Counted from the stretch's first letter, positions 9,418 through 17,514 are shown. The stretch is DNA of 64,000 nt from Geminisphaera colitermitum TAV2 (GCF_000171235.2 NZ_ABEA03000005.1:23167-87166); one strand, 5' to 3'. Notes: generated from the sequence alone by a model not told the origin. Program-made: numbers and translations.

Positions 9418-9464
9418 GTGGCAAAATAGAAACCCGAACATCAACCCAAAACAATGGATCGCAT

Positions 9465-10421
9465 ATGCATATATACATAAAAACCTCGCTTGTCCGCATC
9501 CTGTCCGCGCTCTGCGCGTTCTTGGTCGGAGGCATGACAGCTCACGCCGCCGACGTTTTCTATCAAGACTTCGATTCCTACACAGCCGGAGCCGCGCTGC
9601 CACGTGCTTATTCGGGGGCGAACACCTTCAACACGGAGTCGTCTGGGGACGTTCACGACGGAATCAATTACTTCACCAATATTGTCCAAGACACCACCAA
9701 CCTCTTCGGACGCGGCACCACCAACCAATACCTGCGTTATGAGGATACGAATGCCTTGGGCGGCAATTTGATGCGGCTCTCCACCGGCACCAACCGCATC
9801 AGCACCCAAGTCGGTACACTCTCGTTTGATTTCGTCATCCCCTCCGCCGGCACACGCACCGGCTGGGGCATTTATCTGGGCAACGGCTGGCCCGGAAGTG
9901 GAAACTCGGTGTTCGGTATGCTTCTCAGATTTAACGACAAGGGCATCTACGCATTCCAAAACAAGGGTGCCTCTTTAGCGACTGCTCCAATGTCAGAGGA
10001 TGCCTATTACACCTTCGGCACGGCCGCCACTCTGTCCATTGTGTTCAACAGTTCCCCGACCGCCATCACCTATGACGGCTACACGCTCGCATCGGGCGCG
10101 ATGGACGTGTGGCTCGGCACGACGCGCATCGGACAGGGCATCCCCGCGGCAGGCGGCAAAGGCCAACCCGATCCAGATGGTTGGGTTCCTGGCTCCAGGG
10201 TAGGCGCCACAGCAATCGACATCAACAATATCAACATATCCTTCAACTATGGCAACGAGTTCACCGGCGCCCTCCTCATCGACAACTTCAAGATCACCGA
10301 CACGGCGATCGCCCCGTCCGCGGTTCCTGAGCCCGCCTCGGCGGCCTTGTTCGGTGGTATCGGAATTCTGGTGACGACGCTCGTCTGGAAGCGCCATCGC
10401 GCCATGTCCGCCGGTCTGTAA
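9465..10421 (+). CDS. LamG-like PEP-CTERM protein
   Basis: 318-residue exported protein with a signal peptide (ending MTAHAAD) and a C-terminal PEP-CTERM signal (VPEPASAALFGG, hydrophobic helix, WKRHRAM). The body is a concanavalin-like beta-sandwich: DFDSYTAGAALPRAYS, FGRGTTNQYLRYED and MDVWLGTTRIGQG closely resemble the internal LamG-like module of the 2366-6703 protein (DFNDYTSGSALPLSY, MDVWLDNTKIASG). This suggests a carbohydrate-binding or surface role in the same system. It stands 47 bp downstream of the dehydrogenase and may be the end of the plus-strand operon. Confidence 0.85.
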   Translation: MHIYIKTSLVRILSALCAFLVGGMTAHAADVFYQDFDSYTAGAALPRAYSGANTFNTESSGDVHDGINYFTNIVQDTTNLFGRGTTNQYLRYEDTNALGGNLMRLSTGTNRISTQVGTLSFDFVIPSAGTRTGWGIYLGNGWPGSGNSVFGMLLRFNDKGIYAFQNKGASLATAPMSEDAYYTFGTAATLSIVFNSSPTAITYDGYTLASGAMDVWLGTTRIGQGIPAAGGKGQPDPDGWVPGSRVGATAIDINNINISFNYGNEFTGALLIDNFKITDTAIAPSAVPEPASAALFGGIGILVTTLVWKRHRAMSAGL

Positions 10422-10460
10422 GAGCCTGTTTGTTGTTTTCCGGAACGCGCCGGACCGGAC

Positions 10461-10694
10461 ATGGTCTCGCGTTCTGGAATCACTGAGCTTATCCGCCGCT
10501 CCATCGCGCTGTTCGACGTAGTTCAGTCGCACAAGCGCGGTTGCCTGATGCTTGCTCTGCCTGAAAACGCCGTCGACCTAGAAACGCTCCTGCATGCCCT
10601 GCACGCGGGCAACCAGCGTTTCGAGGTTTTCGCCGCGCATAACTTCCCATCCGGACTTGATCCGCCCTCAAGAGAAGTCCTCAGTCCTTCGTGA
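10461..10694 (+). other. Short unrecognised reading frame, probable remnant
   Basis: A 77-residue frame starting MVSRSGITELIRRSIALFDV. The stretch AVDLETLLHALHAGNQ looks protein-like, but no family was recognised, there is no clear ribosome-binding site, and it lies among gene fragments. It is most likely a piece of a decayed gene rather than a functional one. Confidence 0.25.
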
Positions 10695-10778
10695 TTGTCC
10701 GTGATTCTCTTGGCTGGAATACTGCCAGCATGTCGCTTCCAGCATCCGACAACGACGACGTGACGAGCCTCACGACCT

Positions 10779-11129
10779 TTGAGGTTCTGGTTTTCGCGCC
10801 TTCGCGCTGAGCACGCCGAGGCGCAATACACTGCTCGCGGCCGCATCCGCCGCATGACCGAGGACGTGGCGCTCATGGAGAAGCAAATTGCCGGCATGGA
10901 AAAGGACCTGTCGGTCCGGGCGGATACGCGCGGCGATAAGTTTTCTGTGATCGTAGATCGGCGTCACTTCGTGGAACGGCTGGAAGCCGGCGCCGCGTTG
11001 ATCAAGGCCGTGGACCGTCTCCTCGACAAGCGGGCCTCGGAAATCGTCATGCAGATCGCCGGCTTCAACGTGGAGTTCCGCCACACGCTGCCGGATACGC
11101 TGACGATCCGGGGAGCAGCACGAACCTGA
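10779..11129 (+). pseudogene. C-terminal fragment of a large helicase-like protein
   Basis: 116-residue fragment. The coiled-coil part (LMEKQIAGMEKDLSVRADT) followed by GDKFSVIVDRRHFVERLEAG and EIVMQIAGFNVEFR resembles the C-terminal region of the very large SNF2/DEAD helicase-methylase proteins carried by integrative elements. In those proteins a D-x-F-x-V, ERxxAGxAL and GGFELE pattern occurs. The rest of such a gene (over 1000 residues) is absent, so this is a remnant. It abuts an oppositely oriented nuclease-like fragment. Together they mark an old mobile or defence region. The family call is from memory of the pattern and is tentative. Confidence 0.4.
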
Positions 11130-11130
11130 C

Positions 11131-11454
11131 CGCGCGCTGATCTTGGGCCACCATGGCCCAATAATGGTTCAGTGCTTCGACCACCTCGTCGGATCGCAGC
11201 GTGAGCGACCGGCTTGTTCCGGCTTTCGCCTGCACGGTTTTGACAACTGCAGCCGTTATGACCTCGAAATCCTCGGAAGACTCGATGTAAAGCGCCTCCG
11301 CGTCGCCCAACTCCAGCCAAGCGAAAACCGTTAACCACCATTGGAACACAAAGCCCTCCGTTGTCGCCGTGGCGCGGCGACGTTCATCCGCCGGCAGGGC
11401 TGGAGGGATTCCCGACACGAATCCCATATCATGGATGCGCAGCGGGTAGCGCAA
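11131..11454 (-). pseudogene. Truncated Cap4/DUF4297-like dsDNA nuclease domain
   Basis: Minus-strand fragment with RRRATATTEGFVFQWWLTVF, then LGDAEALYIESSEDFEVI, VVKTVQAKAGTSRSLTLRSD and EVVEALNHYWAMVAQDQRAV. This order (GF-x-FQ, then E, D-x-E/V and Q-x-K) matches the N-terminal PD-(D/E)xK-like nuclease domain of Cap4-type anti-phage effectors and related DUF4297 proteins. After RFVLL the frame runs into unrelated sequence at the junction with the helicase-like fragment, so the C-terminal part is lost. It is interpreted as a decayed defence gene. Alternative: an N-terminal piece of another nuclease-NTPase protein. Confidence 0.45.
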
Positions 11455-11573
11455 GAATGTTCACTGCGACGCTCACTTGCCCGGCAAGACATGAGGCACT
11501 GTCCGGCGATGGAGCCTTGGTATCGTGTCGAGCGTTGGTCTGATCGTTTCTCTTTTTTTGGGTTTTTTCTTGA

Positions 11574-11590
11574 AATAACAATATGTTATT
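11574..11590. promoter_or_regulatory. 17-bp perfect palindrome upstream of the 562-residue gene
   Basis: AATAACAATATGTTATT is a perfect inverted repeat (7-3-7) 14 bp before the ATG at 11605, in an AT-rich stretch unlike its surroundings. It is in the right place for a repressor operator over the promoter or ribosome-binding region. Confidence 0.45.
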
Positions 11591-11604
11591 ACTATTTGTA
11601 AATA

Positions 11605-13293
11605 ATGGCAGCAAAACGTGCGCTTAACGAAGACGACTACACCCGCGCGGCCCTTTCCCGCGAGATTGCCCGACTTAGATCCGATGCTGTGGTATTGGAC
11701 CGGTTTCTCGCCTTCGCGGAGACCGAAGGTGGCGTGGACCGAGCACGGTTTCTGCCCCGTTTGCGCGTAATTTTTTCCGGCCGCGCAGCGCCGGCCTTTA
11801 TCGCTCTGCTGATCCAGAAGTTTTTTTCCCATCATCTCCATCTGGGTATTCAGCGCGAGGTTTGCGCCGGAGTGGAGTTTCGAGCGACGCCAAGCATGTT
11901 ACCCATCCTGAAAGCGTTCGCCTTTTCCCATCCGGGAGTGGATGTCATTTCCTCCTGGGCCTGGGTTCCGGAAGGACAGGTTTCGAGCGGATCGATCTAC
12001 GGCACCATTCACAAGCCATCGCTCGACGACGAGGCGGCCAAGGCGGCTGGGCTCGACCAAGCGGCCATCGCCAAGCGCACTAAGGCGTATCAGAAATGGT
12101 TCAGTAAGGAGCTGGAATCGTGGCCTGACGTCTATGAGAGAAACGGGGAACGGCATTCAGTTTTTTACCGCATGCATCGCGGATACGATCCGCTTGATCC
12201 ATACGCCGCAGATGAAGACTCGAAGGACGACGCCCACGATCAGGCACTATACCTCTGGGAAGCCTGCGCCTTACTCGACGTGGTGCACCGAGGGGAGTCC
12301 TTTTGCCTCTTCTCGCCGTTGATCGATGAGTTTTATTTGCAAGAATTCTCCCGCATCGCGAAAGAAGATGGACAGAAACGATCGTGTGACGGCCTGCGGG
12401 AACTATGGGAAAAGCCTGAAAGCCATTACCTACATTGGCTAGCGGTGCTAGCGAGAGCAGGCCGATTACCGGCACTTTTACAAACGGCCTTCGCGGACCT
12501 GCGAGCGTCCCTGATTCCGAGATCACGACGACTTGAACGATCAATCGATGAAATCCTGCTCTATGCTCACGAGGATACGATCTTGCGTGCGCCGCCGTTG
12601 CTTCGGGCGGACTTTCTTCTCGCGCGCAATGAGATTAATCGGGCGACCAGTAGTTTCTATCTCAAGCACGCAGAGGAGATGGGCCGAGTCCTCGAACGGC
12701 TCTTGGCTGAGGGTGAAGCGTTTGCGGCGATCGAAAGCGAGGCGCTTAAATATGTAACGCCGACGATCACCGCGACGCTGGGCAGCATTACCGATGACGA
12801 AATCGACGCGTTCCTGCATGATTGTAGTTACCAATCAAGCAGGCTGGCGATGCGATGCATTCGTAGTGAGCTGCAGAAACCGGCTCCGTCTGCTCGCACC
12901 CCTCGTTATCACTTCGGGTTGGATTTGAAGAAAATGGTTCTAGAAATGGCAGCAGGAGCCGGACCAAATGCGACGCCATATTGGCTTAGCGCCGAGGGCG
13001 CCTACACGATTTCAGCGGAATTATACGGTGCTCTTCGTGTAAAATACGACGCTGTCGCCGAACTTACTTCGGCGACTGACTACGGAGTTCTGAAAGTGCG
13101 ATTGAAGGGTTCGAAGGCGAATCCGGTGGTGTTTGATGTGAAGCTTGAACAGAATGTTCGAGAGCGGTGGGAGCAAGAGGAGTCAGAGATATTCGAGCGC
13201 ATTCGGAGGTTTGTCACGGTTCTGCGCAATGCCAACAGTGTCGGGACCACTTTTGGGCGACGCAGCCCGGGCCAGCCCGCCATCACAACATAA
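11605..13293 (+). CDS. Uncharacterised 562-residue protein of accessory patch
   Basis: No family recognised. It is largely alpha-helical and rich in charged residues, with no signal peptide or membrane segment, so it is probably cytoplasmic. Visible landmarks: RLRSDAVVLDRFLAFAETEG near residue 25-45, WKPE-type aromatic patches (SYLHWLAVLARAG around 275), ERSIDEILLYAHEDTILRAPP near 315, and a C-terminal beta-rich part with KVRLKGSKANPVVFDVKLEQ. The small membrane protein that follows begins within a few bases of its stop, suggesting a two-gene unit. Context (nuclease and ATPase remnants on both sides, IS next door, AT-rich promoter with a palindrome) is that of a defence or mobile-element cargo gene. 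That role is inference only. Confidence 0.6.
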   Translation: MAAKRALNEDDYTRAALSREIARLRSDAVVLDRFLAFAETEGGVDRARFLPRLRVIFSGRAAPAFIALLIQKFFSHHLHLGIQREVCAGVEFRATPSMLPILKAFAFSHPGVDVISSWAWVPEGQVSSGSIYGTIHKPSLDDEAAKAAGLDQAAIAKRTKAYQKWFSKELESWPDVYERNGERHSVFYRMHRGYDPLDPYAADEDSKDDAHDQALYLWEACALLDVVHRGESFCLFSPLIDEFYLQEFSRIAKEDGQKRSCDGLRELWEKPESHYLHWLAVLARAGRLPALLQTAFADLRASLIPRSRRLERSIDEILLYAHEDTILRAPPLLRADFLLARNEINRATSSFYLKHAEEMGRVLERLLAEGEAFAAIESEALKYVTPTITATLGSITDDEIDAFLHDCSYQSSRLAMRCIRSELQKPAPSARTPRYHFGLDLKKMVLEMAAGAGPNATPYWLSAEGAYTISAELYGALRVKYDAVAELTSATDYGVLKVRLKGSKANPVVFDVKLEQNVRERWEQEESEIFERIRRFVTVLRNANSVGTTFGRRSPGQPAITT

Positions 13294-13299
13294 TTGGAT

Positions 13300-13590
13300 A
13301 TGCCGGCCGGTGCCAACATGTCGCGTAACGACCCCATGACCTCCCGGGCTCCGCCGATGCGCAACCGTGACCGAAAATCGGAACTGAGCTATGCACTGAA
13401 GCGCCAAGCCCTCTGGAGTGTATCCAGTTTGGTCGCGCTGCTGATTGGTGTGGGAATCATCGTCACAATGCAGAGACCAGAAAGCGCAGAAAAGATGTGG
13501 GATTTGCTCGGTCCCATCATCTCGATGGCGATTGGTGGGATTCTTGTCTATGTAGGATCGGCTAAGAGATTATCCCTAAATTACTCTTGA
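13300..13590 (+). CDS. Small two-helix membrane protein with IS-altered C-terminus
   Basis: About 96 residues from ATG 13300 (ATG 13318 is also possible). After a basic N-terminus (RNRDRKSELSYALKRQALW) there are two predicted membrane helices: SVSSLVALLIGVGIIVTM and DLLGPIISMAIGGILVYVG. It starts next to the stop of the 562-residue gene, so the two are probably co-translated. The last residues (RLSLNYS) and the stop are supplied by the inserted IS5-family element. Removing the element and one TAA duplication restores an end GSAK-SRR-stop at 14487, so only about three native residues were lost. Function unknown; a membrane partner for the preceding protein is a reasonable guess. Confidence 0.6.
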   Translation: MPAGANMSRNDPMTSRAPPMRNRDRKSELSYALKRQALWSVSSLVALLIGVGIIVTMQRPESAEKMWDLLGPIISMAIGGILVYVGSAKRLSLNYS

Positions 13591-13620
13591 TATTCAGGAG
13601 AAGAAAGAAGAGAGAGGAGC

Positions 13621-14169
13621 ATGAGCCGAACGAAGCGATGGGAAGTGAGTGACGGATTGTGGGAGCGGGTGGAGCCGCTGCTGCCGAAGGAGGCGCAGAG
13701 GGATGCGGGGAAGCAGTATAAGCGAAGGCCGGGGGCTGGGCGTCCCGGGGTGGACAAGCGCAAGGTGTTCGAGGCGATAGTGAGGGTGTTGCGAACGGGA
13801 TGCCAGTGGAACAGCATCACGAAGGGAAGGGACGGGGTGGGGTCGAGCAGCGTGCACCGCTACTTTCAGGCTTGGACGAAGGCCGGAGTGTTTCTGGAAC
13901 TATGGCGCAAAGGTCTGGCCGAATATGATGAGATGGAGGGGATCGCGTGGGAATGGCAGTCGATTGACGCCACCCAACTGAAGGCCCCCCTTGCGCAAGA
14001 AGCAGTCGGACCCAATCCGACGGACAGGGGGAAAAAATGGGACCAAGATAAACGCCCTGACCGAAGGCGGTGGAGTCCCTCTGTCTGTGTTCATAACCGG
14101 CGCAAACGTGCACGAATCAACCACGGTGAGCCAGCTCATCGGGGCCAAGGTGCTTCATCAACAGCCTGA
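13621..14169 (+). CDS. IS5-family transposase, upstream frame (OrfA)
   Basis: 182-residue N-terminal half of a DDE transposase. It starts MSRTKRWEVSDGLWERVEPL, contains the helix-turn-helix-like DUF4096 region (KVFEAIVRVLRTGCQWNSI) and the first catalytic Asp in WQSIDATQLKAP. Just after GPNPTDRGKK comes a G5A6 run near 14028-14038, where a shift to the next frame is needed to continue with GTKINALTEGGG. Two-frame organisation with a slippery run is typical of IS427-like members of the family. It may be active if slippage occurs. Confidence 0.85.
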   Translation: MSRTKRWEVSDGLWERVEPLLPKEAQRDAGKQYKRRPGAGRPGVDKRKVFEAIVRVLRTGCQWNSITKGRDGVGSSSVHRYFQAWTKAGVFLELWRKGLAEYDEMEGIAWEWQSIDATQLKAPLAQEAVGPNPTDRGKKWDQDKRPDRRRWSPSVCVHNRRKRARINHGEPAHRGQGASSTA

Positions 14170-14461
14170 CGGCGAAGAAATGGATGAAAACCTCTGCGCC
14201 GACAACGCCTACACCGGACGAGCCGATTTGATCCGCGCACTCGGTTACATCCCCCACATTTGCCCCCGCAGGCAGGAGGCCGAGGCTCTCAAACATCAGC
14301 CGGGATTCAAAGCACGCCGTTGGGTCGTGGAGCGCTTCTTCTCATGGCTTAAGCGCAGCCGAAAAATCCTGGTGCGCTATGAAAAATCGCTCCTCTCCTA
14401 TTGGGGCTTGGTCTGCCTCGCCTGCTCCCTGATCTCCCTGCAACGATCAGACATTATTTAG
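13991..14461 (+). CDS. IS5-family transposase, downstream frame (OrfB)
   Basis: C-terminal half of the DDE transposase, in the +1 frame relative to OrfA. The true coding part begins near the GTKINALTEGGGVPLSVFI stretch; the first residues of the frame are probably not used alone. It carries the second Asp (LCADNAYTGRADLI) and the Glu in RRWVVERFFSWLKRSRKI, which complete the catalytic triad. It stops 10 bp inside the right inverted repeat. Confidence 0.8.
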   Translation: MRKKQSDPIRRTGGKNGTKINALTEGGGVPLSVFITGANVHESTTVSQLIGAKVLHQQPDGEEMDENLCADNAYTGRADLIRALGYIPHICPRRQEAEALKHQPGFKARRWVVERFFSWLKRSRKILVRYEKSLLSYWGLVCLACSLISLQRSDII

Positions 14462-14616
14462 GGATAATCTCTAAATCTCGACGATAGGCCATCAGGTTGA
14501 GGAAGCGCCGCTTGTGCGAACGGATAACCTGACAAAACTACTCGTGAAGAAATGAATATTTGGCCTTGGATGTATACCGACCTCAGCCTCCCATCGGAGA
14601 GCGACGCAATAGGGGA

Positions 14617-14727
14617 CAACAGCAGAGGGCGGCGGTCGTGCCGGTCGATCGCGAGGTAAAGCAGCAGCAGGACGATGCCTCTGGCGCCGGGCGAAAGTTG
14701 CTCCACGTTGGTGCCATCGTATTCAAG
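14617..14727 (-). pseudogene. Fragment of TrlF-like/SMC-like ATPase C-terminus
   Basis: A minus-strand stretch encodes LEYDGTNVEQLSPGARGIVL followed by LLLYLAIDRHDRRPLL. This is the ABC signature region (LSPG) plus the Walker B approach of defence-associated SMC-like ATPases such as the TrlF family. The expected DQPEENLDP motif right after it is replaced by unrelated residues, and no other part of the gene remains. It is a decayed fragment. Its presence beside the Cap4-like remnant supports an old defence island. Confidence 0.45.
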
Positions 14728-15002
14728 ACCATACCCGCCCCTCCACCTCTCGCCCCTTTTCTCTCTCCTCAATCGCACGCATCGACCAATCCACCAAGTT
14801 ACCCACATTGTTCCGTCGTGACAACATCGCCGCATGGGACCAATGAGTTGAATACCGAGATTCGAACTCCGTGAGATTCCTTGACGCTTTTGTAAGCCGT
14901 CCCGCAGAGTTGAGACGAGACAGACACCATTCTTTCGATTCAAATTCGCTCCGTAAGTTGCTGGAGGTTCGTGTAAAGCATTCAAATGGGCAGCCATTTA
15001 TC

Positions 15003-15038
15003 AAAAGCCCTCGCAACGAATAAGTTGCGGGGGCTTTT
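15003..15038. terminator. Bidirectional hairpin terminator
   Basis: AAAAGCCCTCGCAAC, a 6-nt loop, then GTTGCGGGGGCTTTT: a 15-bp stem with one G-T pair, flanked by A-rich and T-rich arms, so it can work on either strand. No intact gene adjoins it now, which suggests that a gene was lost here. Confidence 0.6.
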
Positions 15039-15365
15039 GTTGTATGCATATTCTGGACTCGATCGGTTGCATTTGTGTGTATTGACAAATTCTTAGCCAT
15101 GCCATCAGCCACACAAATTCAGGCTCCGTTATTCGTTGAAGTTACGCGGGTTGGAAAAACGAAGGAGGCCAGATCGTGTAGAACTGATAACCGGCCTCGA
15201 CATGCTTTGGTAGCATAACACCCCATTTTCAGCGGGACAGGTTCGGGTAGTCTTGGGCTGATGGTAAAGTTACGACGTTTTTGCGATCCCTCGTCGTCAT
15301 GCGGCCGACTTCCGCCCGGCCCACGACCCGCCGCCGATGCGCAAGCGAAGCCCCGCTGGCCGTCC

Positions 15366-16058
15366 ATGTCCGAGCCTTCGTGTCATGGTTCTGCCGATAC
15401 GATTCCCAGTCCGGAGACAGAGCATGACGCAACGCTGGTGAAACGAGTGAACGCCGGGGATGCCGCAGCCTTCGCCGAGATCGTCATGCTTCATCGCGGG
15501 AAACTATTCGCCATCGCCTTCTCCCTGCTGCGCAACCGCGCCGATGCTGAGGAAATCGTCCAGGACACGTTCATCCGCGCGTATCGCGGCCTGGCGCTCT
15601 TCCGCGGCGAATGCCCGTTCGCCGCCTGGCTGCGCCGGATCGCCGTCAATCTCTCGCGCAACCGCTACTGGTATTTCTTCTGCCGCCACCGCCATGCGAC
15701 GCTCTCGTTTGACTGCACACTCAATGCCGGAAACACCGCGACCTTCGCGGACCTTATCGCGAGCGATGATCCCGATCCTGTGCGCGAAACGATGAAACAC
15801 GAATTTCTCGCGCACGTCGCCGCGTGCATGAAGGAGCTCGGCGCCCTTCAGAGCGAAATCCTCACGCTGCGCAATCGCAAGGGCTGCTCCTATGACGAAA
15901 TTGCAGAAACCCTCGGCATCAGCGAGGGCACGGTGAAAAGTCGCATCGGACGGGCGCGGGAAGATCTTCTCAAACTTCTTGCCCGGATCTATCCCGAGGC
16001 TGCAGGGGGAAGCCCGCTCTTTTCCCGCTGGTTCGAACCCGGCCGGCCGGCCACGTAG
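15366..16058 (+). CDS. ECF-type RNA polymerase sigma factor (copy 1)
   Basis: 230 residues from ATG 15366 (the frame extends upstream to 15261 but without sigma homology). Sigma-70 region 2 spans about 25-95: GDAAAFAEIVMLHRGKLFAI, LLRNRADAEEIVQDTFIRAY, LRRIAVNLSRNRYWYF. Region 4 spans about 150-210 and has the helix-turn-helix GCSYDEIAETLGISEGTVKSRIG. It directs RNA polymerase to a dedicated promoter set. No anti-sigma gene is visible beside it. It is a paralogue of the sigma factor at 17634 (shared ARNRYWYF and RHAT motifs). The following genes are envelope stress proteins, so it is a candidate controller of that regulon. Confidence 0.9.
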   Translation: MSEPSCHGSADTIPSPETEHDATLVKRVNAGDAAAFAEIVMLHRGKLFAIAFSLLRNRADAEEIVQDTFIRAYRGLALFRGECPFAAWLRRIAVNLSRNRYWYFFCRHRHATLSFDCTLNAGNTATFADLIASDDPDPVRETMKHEFLAHVAACMKELGALQSEILTLRNRKGCSYDEIAETLGISEGTVKSRIGRAREDLLKLLARIYPEAAGGSPLFSRWFEPGRPAT

Positions 16059-16366
16059 TTGACTTTGACCGATTGGGAGTCACCGGAAGACAGGTGGTGG
16101 CCGTCCGCTGTTTTTCTTTCAAAACTTCGGGCCGACGAGGGAACCACCCGCCTTGCGTGACCACAGTGGGAGCCATGAGCAAAATATCATCAACGCCCCG
16201 CGACCTTCTGGTCGAAGAACTCAAGGGCCTCTGGAACGCCGAGAAGCAGCTTCTCGTTCACGATTTGGGTCGCCCGGTCTGAACCGGCTTTCCGCCGATG
16301 TGCGGAATGTGTATCCGAATTATAATTACCAAGTAATCAAGCAACCACTACTGAAAACACTGTTTT
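16059..16366. other. Spacer holding a gene fragment
   Basis: 308 bp between the first sigma factor and a 42-residue membrane protein. Apart from the truncated DUF892 start at 16175-16282 and an AT-rich stretch (16315-16350) that may hold the promoter of the next gene, nothing is recognisable. Confidence 0.4.
16175..16282 (+). pseudogene. Truncated DUF892 (YciE/YciF ferritin-like) gene start
   Basis: 35 codons: MSKISSTPRDLLVEELKGL then WNAEKQLL and a stop after HDLGRPV. The family's N-terminus (LRDLFVDELRDLYDAEKQLL pattern) is clear, but the four-helix bundle that should follow (about 150 residues) is missing. These proteins belong to general stress regulons, which fits the locus; this copy is a remnant. 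Confidence 0.55.
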
Positions 16367-16495
16367 ATGAATGACATCGTCCACATCCTCCCTCCCATCG
16401 CCGCAATCGGCTATTCGCTCGTTTATATTCTTCTCGGCGGCGGCCTGCTCGGCGCGGCTCTGATTTTCGTGATCGCCAAGGTTCTAGGCAGGTAA
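16367..16495 (+). CDS. 42-residue single-span membrane protein
   Basis: Short gene MNDIVHILPPIAAIGYSLVY then ILLGGGLLGAALIFVIAKVLGR, almost wholly hydrophobic with one long or two short membrane helices and a basic end. It lies 51 bp before the next membrane-protein gene and within a run of small envelope proteins. No known family recognised. The ATG follows an AT-rich leader. Its reality rests on composition and context. Confidence 0.5.
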   Translation: MNDIVHILPPIAAIGYSLVYILLGGGLLGAALIFVIAKVLGR

Positions 16496-16545
16496 AGCCG
16501 CCCGCGCCCGAAAATTCAGCTTATTGAAAATTAACAAATTATTTT

Positions 16546-17514
16546 ATGAATTCCGTCTCATTACTTTCTCCCTCGGAGCATGCCGTCTCGTCCGTCACCT
16601 ATGACAGGCTGGGCCATGCGTTCCGCTCCGTCTCTTGGGCAGCCATCCTGGCTGGCCTCATTGCAGCCATCGCCCTTCAAGTGTTGTTCATGTTGCTGGG
16701 AGCGGGTCTGGGGTTTGCCATTTACAGCCCACTGACGGACGAGAGTCCTGTCGTCTCCTTGGGGGCGGGCGCCCTGATCGTTCAGGGCCTGAGCGCCGTC
16801 GTCTCGCTTTGGTTTGGCGGCTGGGTGGCCGGCCGTTTTACGCCGGCGGGTGTACGCGGCACCGCCTGGCTGCACGGTTTTATCGTTTGGAGCGCGGCCA
16901 CCGTGGCTGGAGTCTTATTTGTTTCCGCCGGTGCGGGCTGGGCGTTGGGTGATTTATCCAAAATCGTAGGCGGCGGCCTCTCCTTGGCCGGCCAGCCGGC
17001 GGCGGCACTCGCGGGCGGCGCAGCGGACATGGCCAGGGACGCGATCAGGCAATCCGACAACACCTTCGCCAGCTTCACCGACGAAGCAGTAGGCAGCCGT
17101 CCTGCGGGCGAGACCGGCAACACCTCCATCCGCGCCAAAAGAGAGGTAGGCATGGCCGTGGCCCGGTTTTTTAATCCGATGCAGGAGGAAAACAGGGATG
17201 TGAACCGCACCGCCTTGGTCAAAGTCCTCGTCGATGAAGCCGGTCTGAGCGAGGCAGCCGCCAACAAAGCGGTCGCGGATTGGACGGCGACGTATGAGCG
17301 GCTGAAAGCCGATCTCACCGCGGTGAAGGAGGCGGCGGAGGTCAAGGCGCGCGAAGCGGCCGAAGCGGGGGCGAGGACGCTGGCGATCCTTTCGTTCGGT
17401 TATTTTATCGCTTTCGCCATCGGAGCGGTGGCGGCCACTTGGGGCGGGTATCAGGGGGGCGGATACGCGCGAACCTGCGAGACCCGGATCGTCCACGCGG
17501 CGGTGAAGGAGTGA
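16546..17514 (+). CDS. Multi-span membrane protein of the stress locus
   Basis: 322-residue inner-membrane protein. N-terminal membrane helices: SWAAILAGLIAAIALQVLFM, LGAGALIVQGLSAVVSLW and WLHGFIVWSAATVAGVLFVS; a last helix near the C-terminus (LAILSFGYFIAFAIGAVAAT). The central soluble part (about 150-270) is Ala-rich and helical and contains AALVKVLVDEAGLSEAAANK and a coiled-coil-like segment (ERLKADLTAVKEAAEVKARE). It resembles uncharacterised membrane proteins found beside BON and YqjD-type genes in other bacteria. Function unknown. It sits between the two sigma-factor genes and is probably part of their regulon. Confidence 0.7.
   Translation: MNSVSLLSPSEHAVSSVTYDRLGHAFRSVSWAAILAGLIAAIALQVLFMLLGAGLGFAIYSPLTDESPVVSLGAGALIVQGLSAVVSLWFGGWVAGRFTPAGVRGTAWLHGFIVWSAATVAGVLFVSAGAGWALGDLSKIVGGGLSLAGQPAAALAGGAADMARDAIRQSDNTFASFTDEAVGSRPAGETGNTSIRAKREVGMAVARFFNPMQEENRDVNRTALVKVLVDEAGLSEAAANKAVADWTATYERLKADLTAVKEAAEVKAREAAEAGARTLAILSFGYFIAFAIGAVAATWGGYQGGGYARTCETRIVHAAVKE

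Larger units (their letters stand above)
13566..14471 (+). mobile_element. IS5-family insertion sequence (906 bp)
   Basis: Terminal inverted repeats: GAGATTATCCCTAAAT at the left end and its complement ATTTAGGGATAATCTC at the right end. The element is flanked by a 3-bp direct repeat TAA (13563-13565 and 14472-14474), as in IS5 subgroups that duplicate TNA. Two overlapping transposase frames lie between. It is inserted four codons before the stop of a small membrane protein gene. Confidence 0.85.
14488..15365. other. Intergenic stretch with gene debris and one terminator
   Basis: Between the small membrane protein's reconstructed stop and the sigma-factor start there is no intact gene. It holds the ATPase fragment at 14617-14727, a second short minus-strand fragment near 14480-14520 (IRSHKRRFLNLMAYRR in one frame) and a strong hairpin at 15003-15038. 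The part 15040-15365 shows nothing recognisable apart from the sigma-gene leader. Confidence 0.5.

Noticed and set aside
13621..14461. Transposase inactivated by a frameshift mutation
   Set aside because: The shift falls on a G5A6 run, and two-frame transposases with slippage are normal in this IS group, so inactivation cannot be assumed.
14830..14990. Possible tRNA 3' end or attachment site (GAGTTCGAATCTC on the minus strand)
   Set aside because: A T-loop-like TTCGAAT is there, but the stem has a mismatch and no acceptor or anticodon arm could be folded. No integrase or repeat of this stretch was found in the window.
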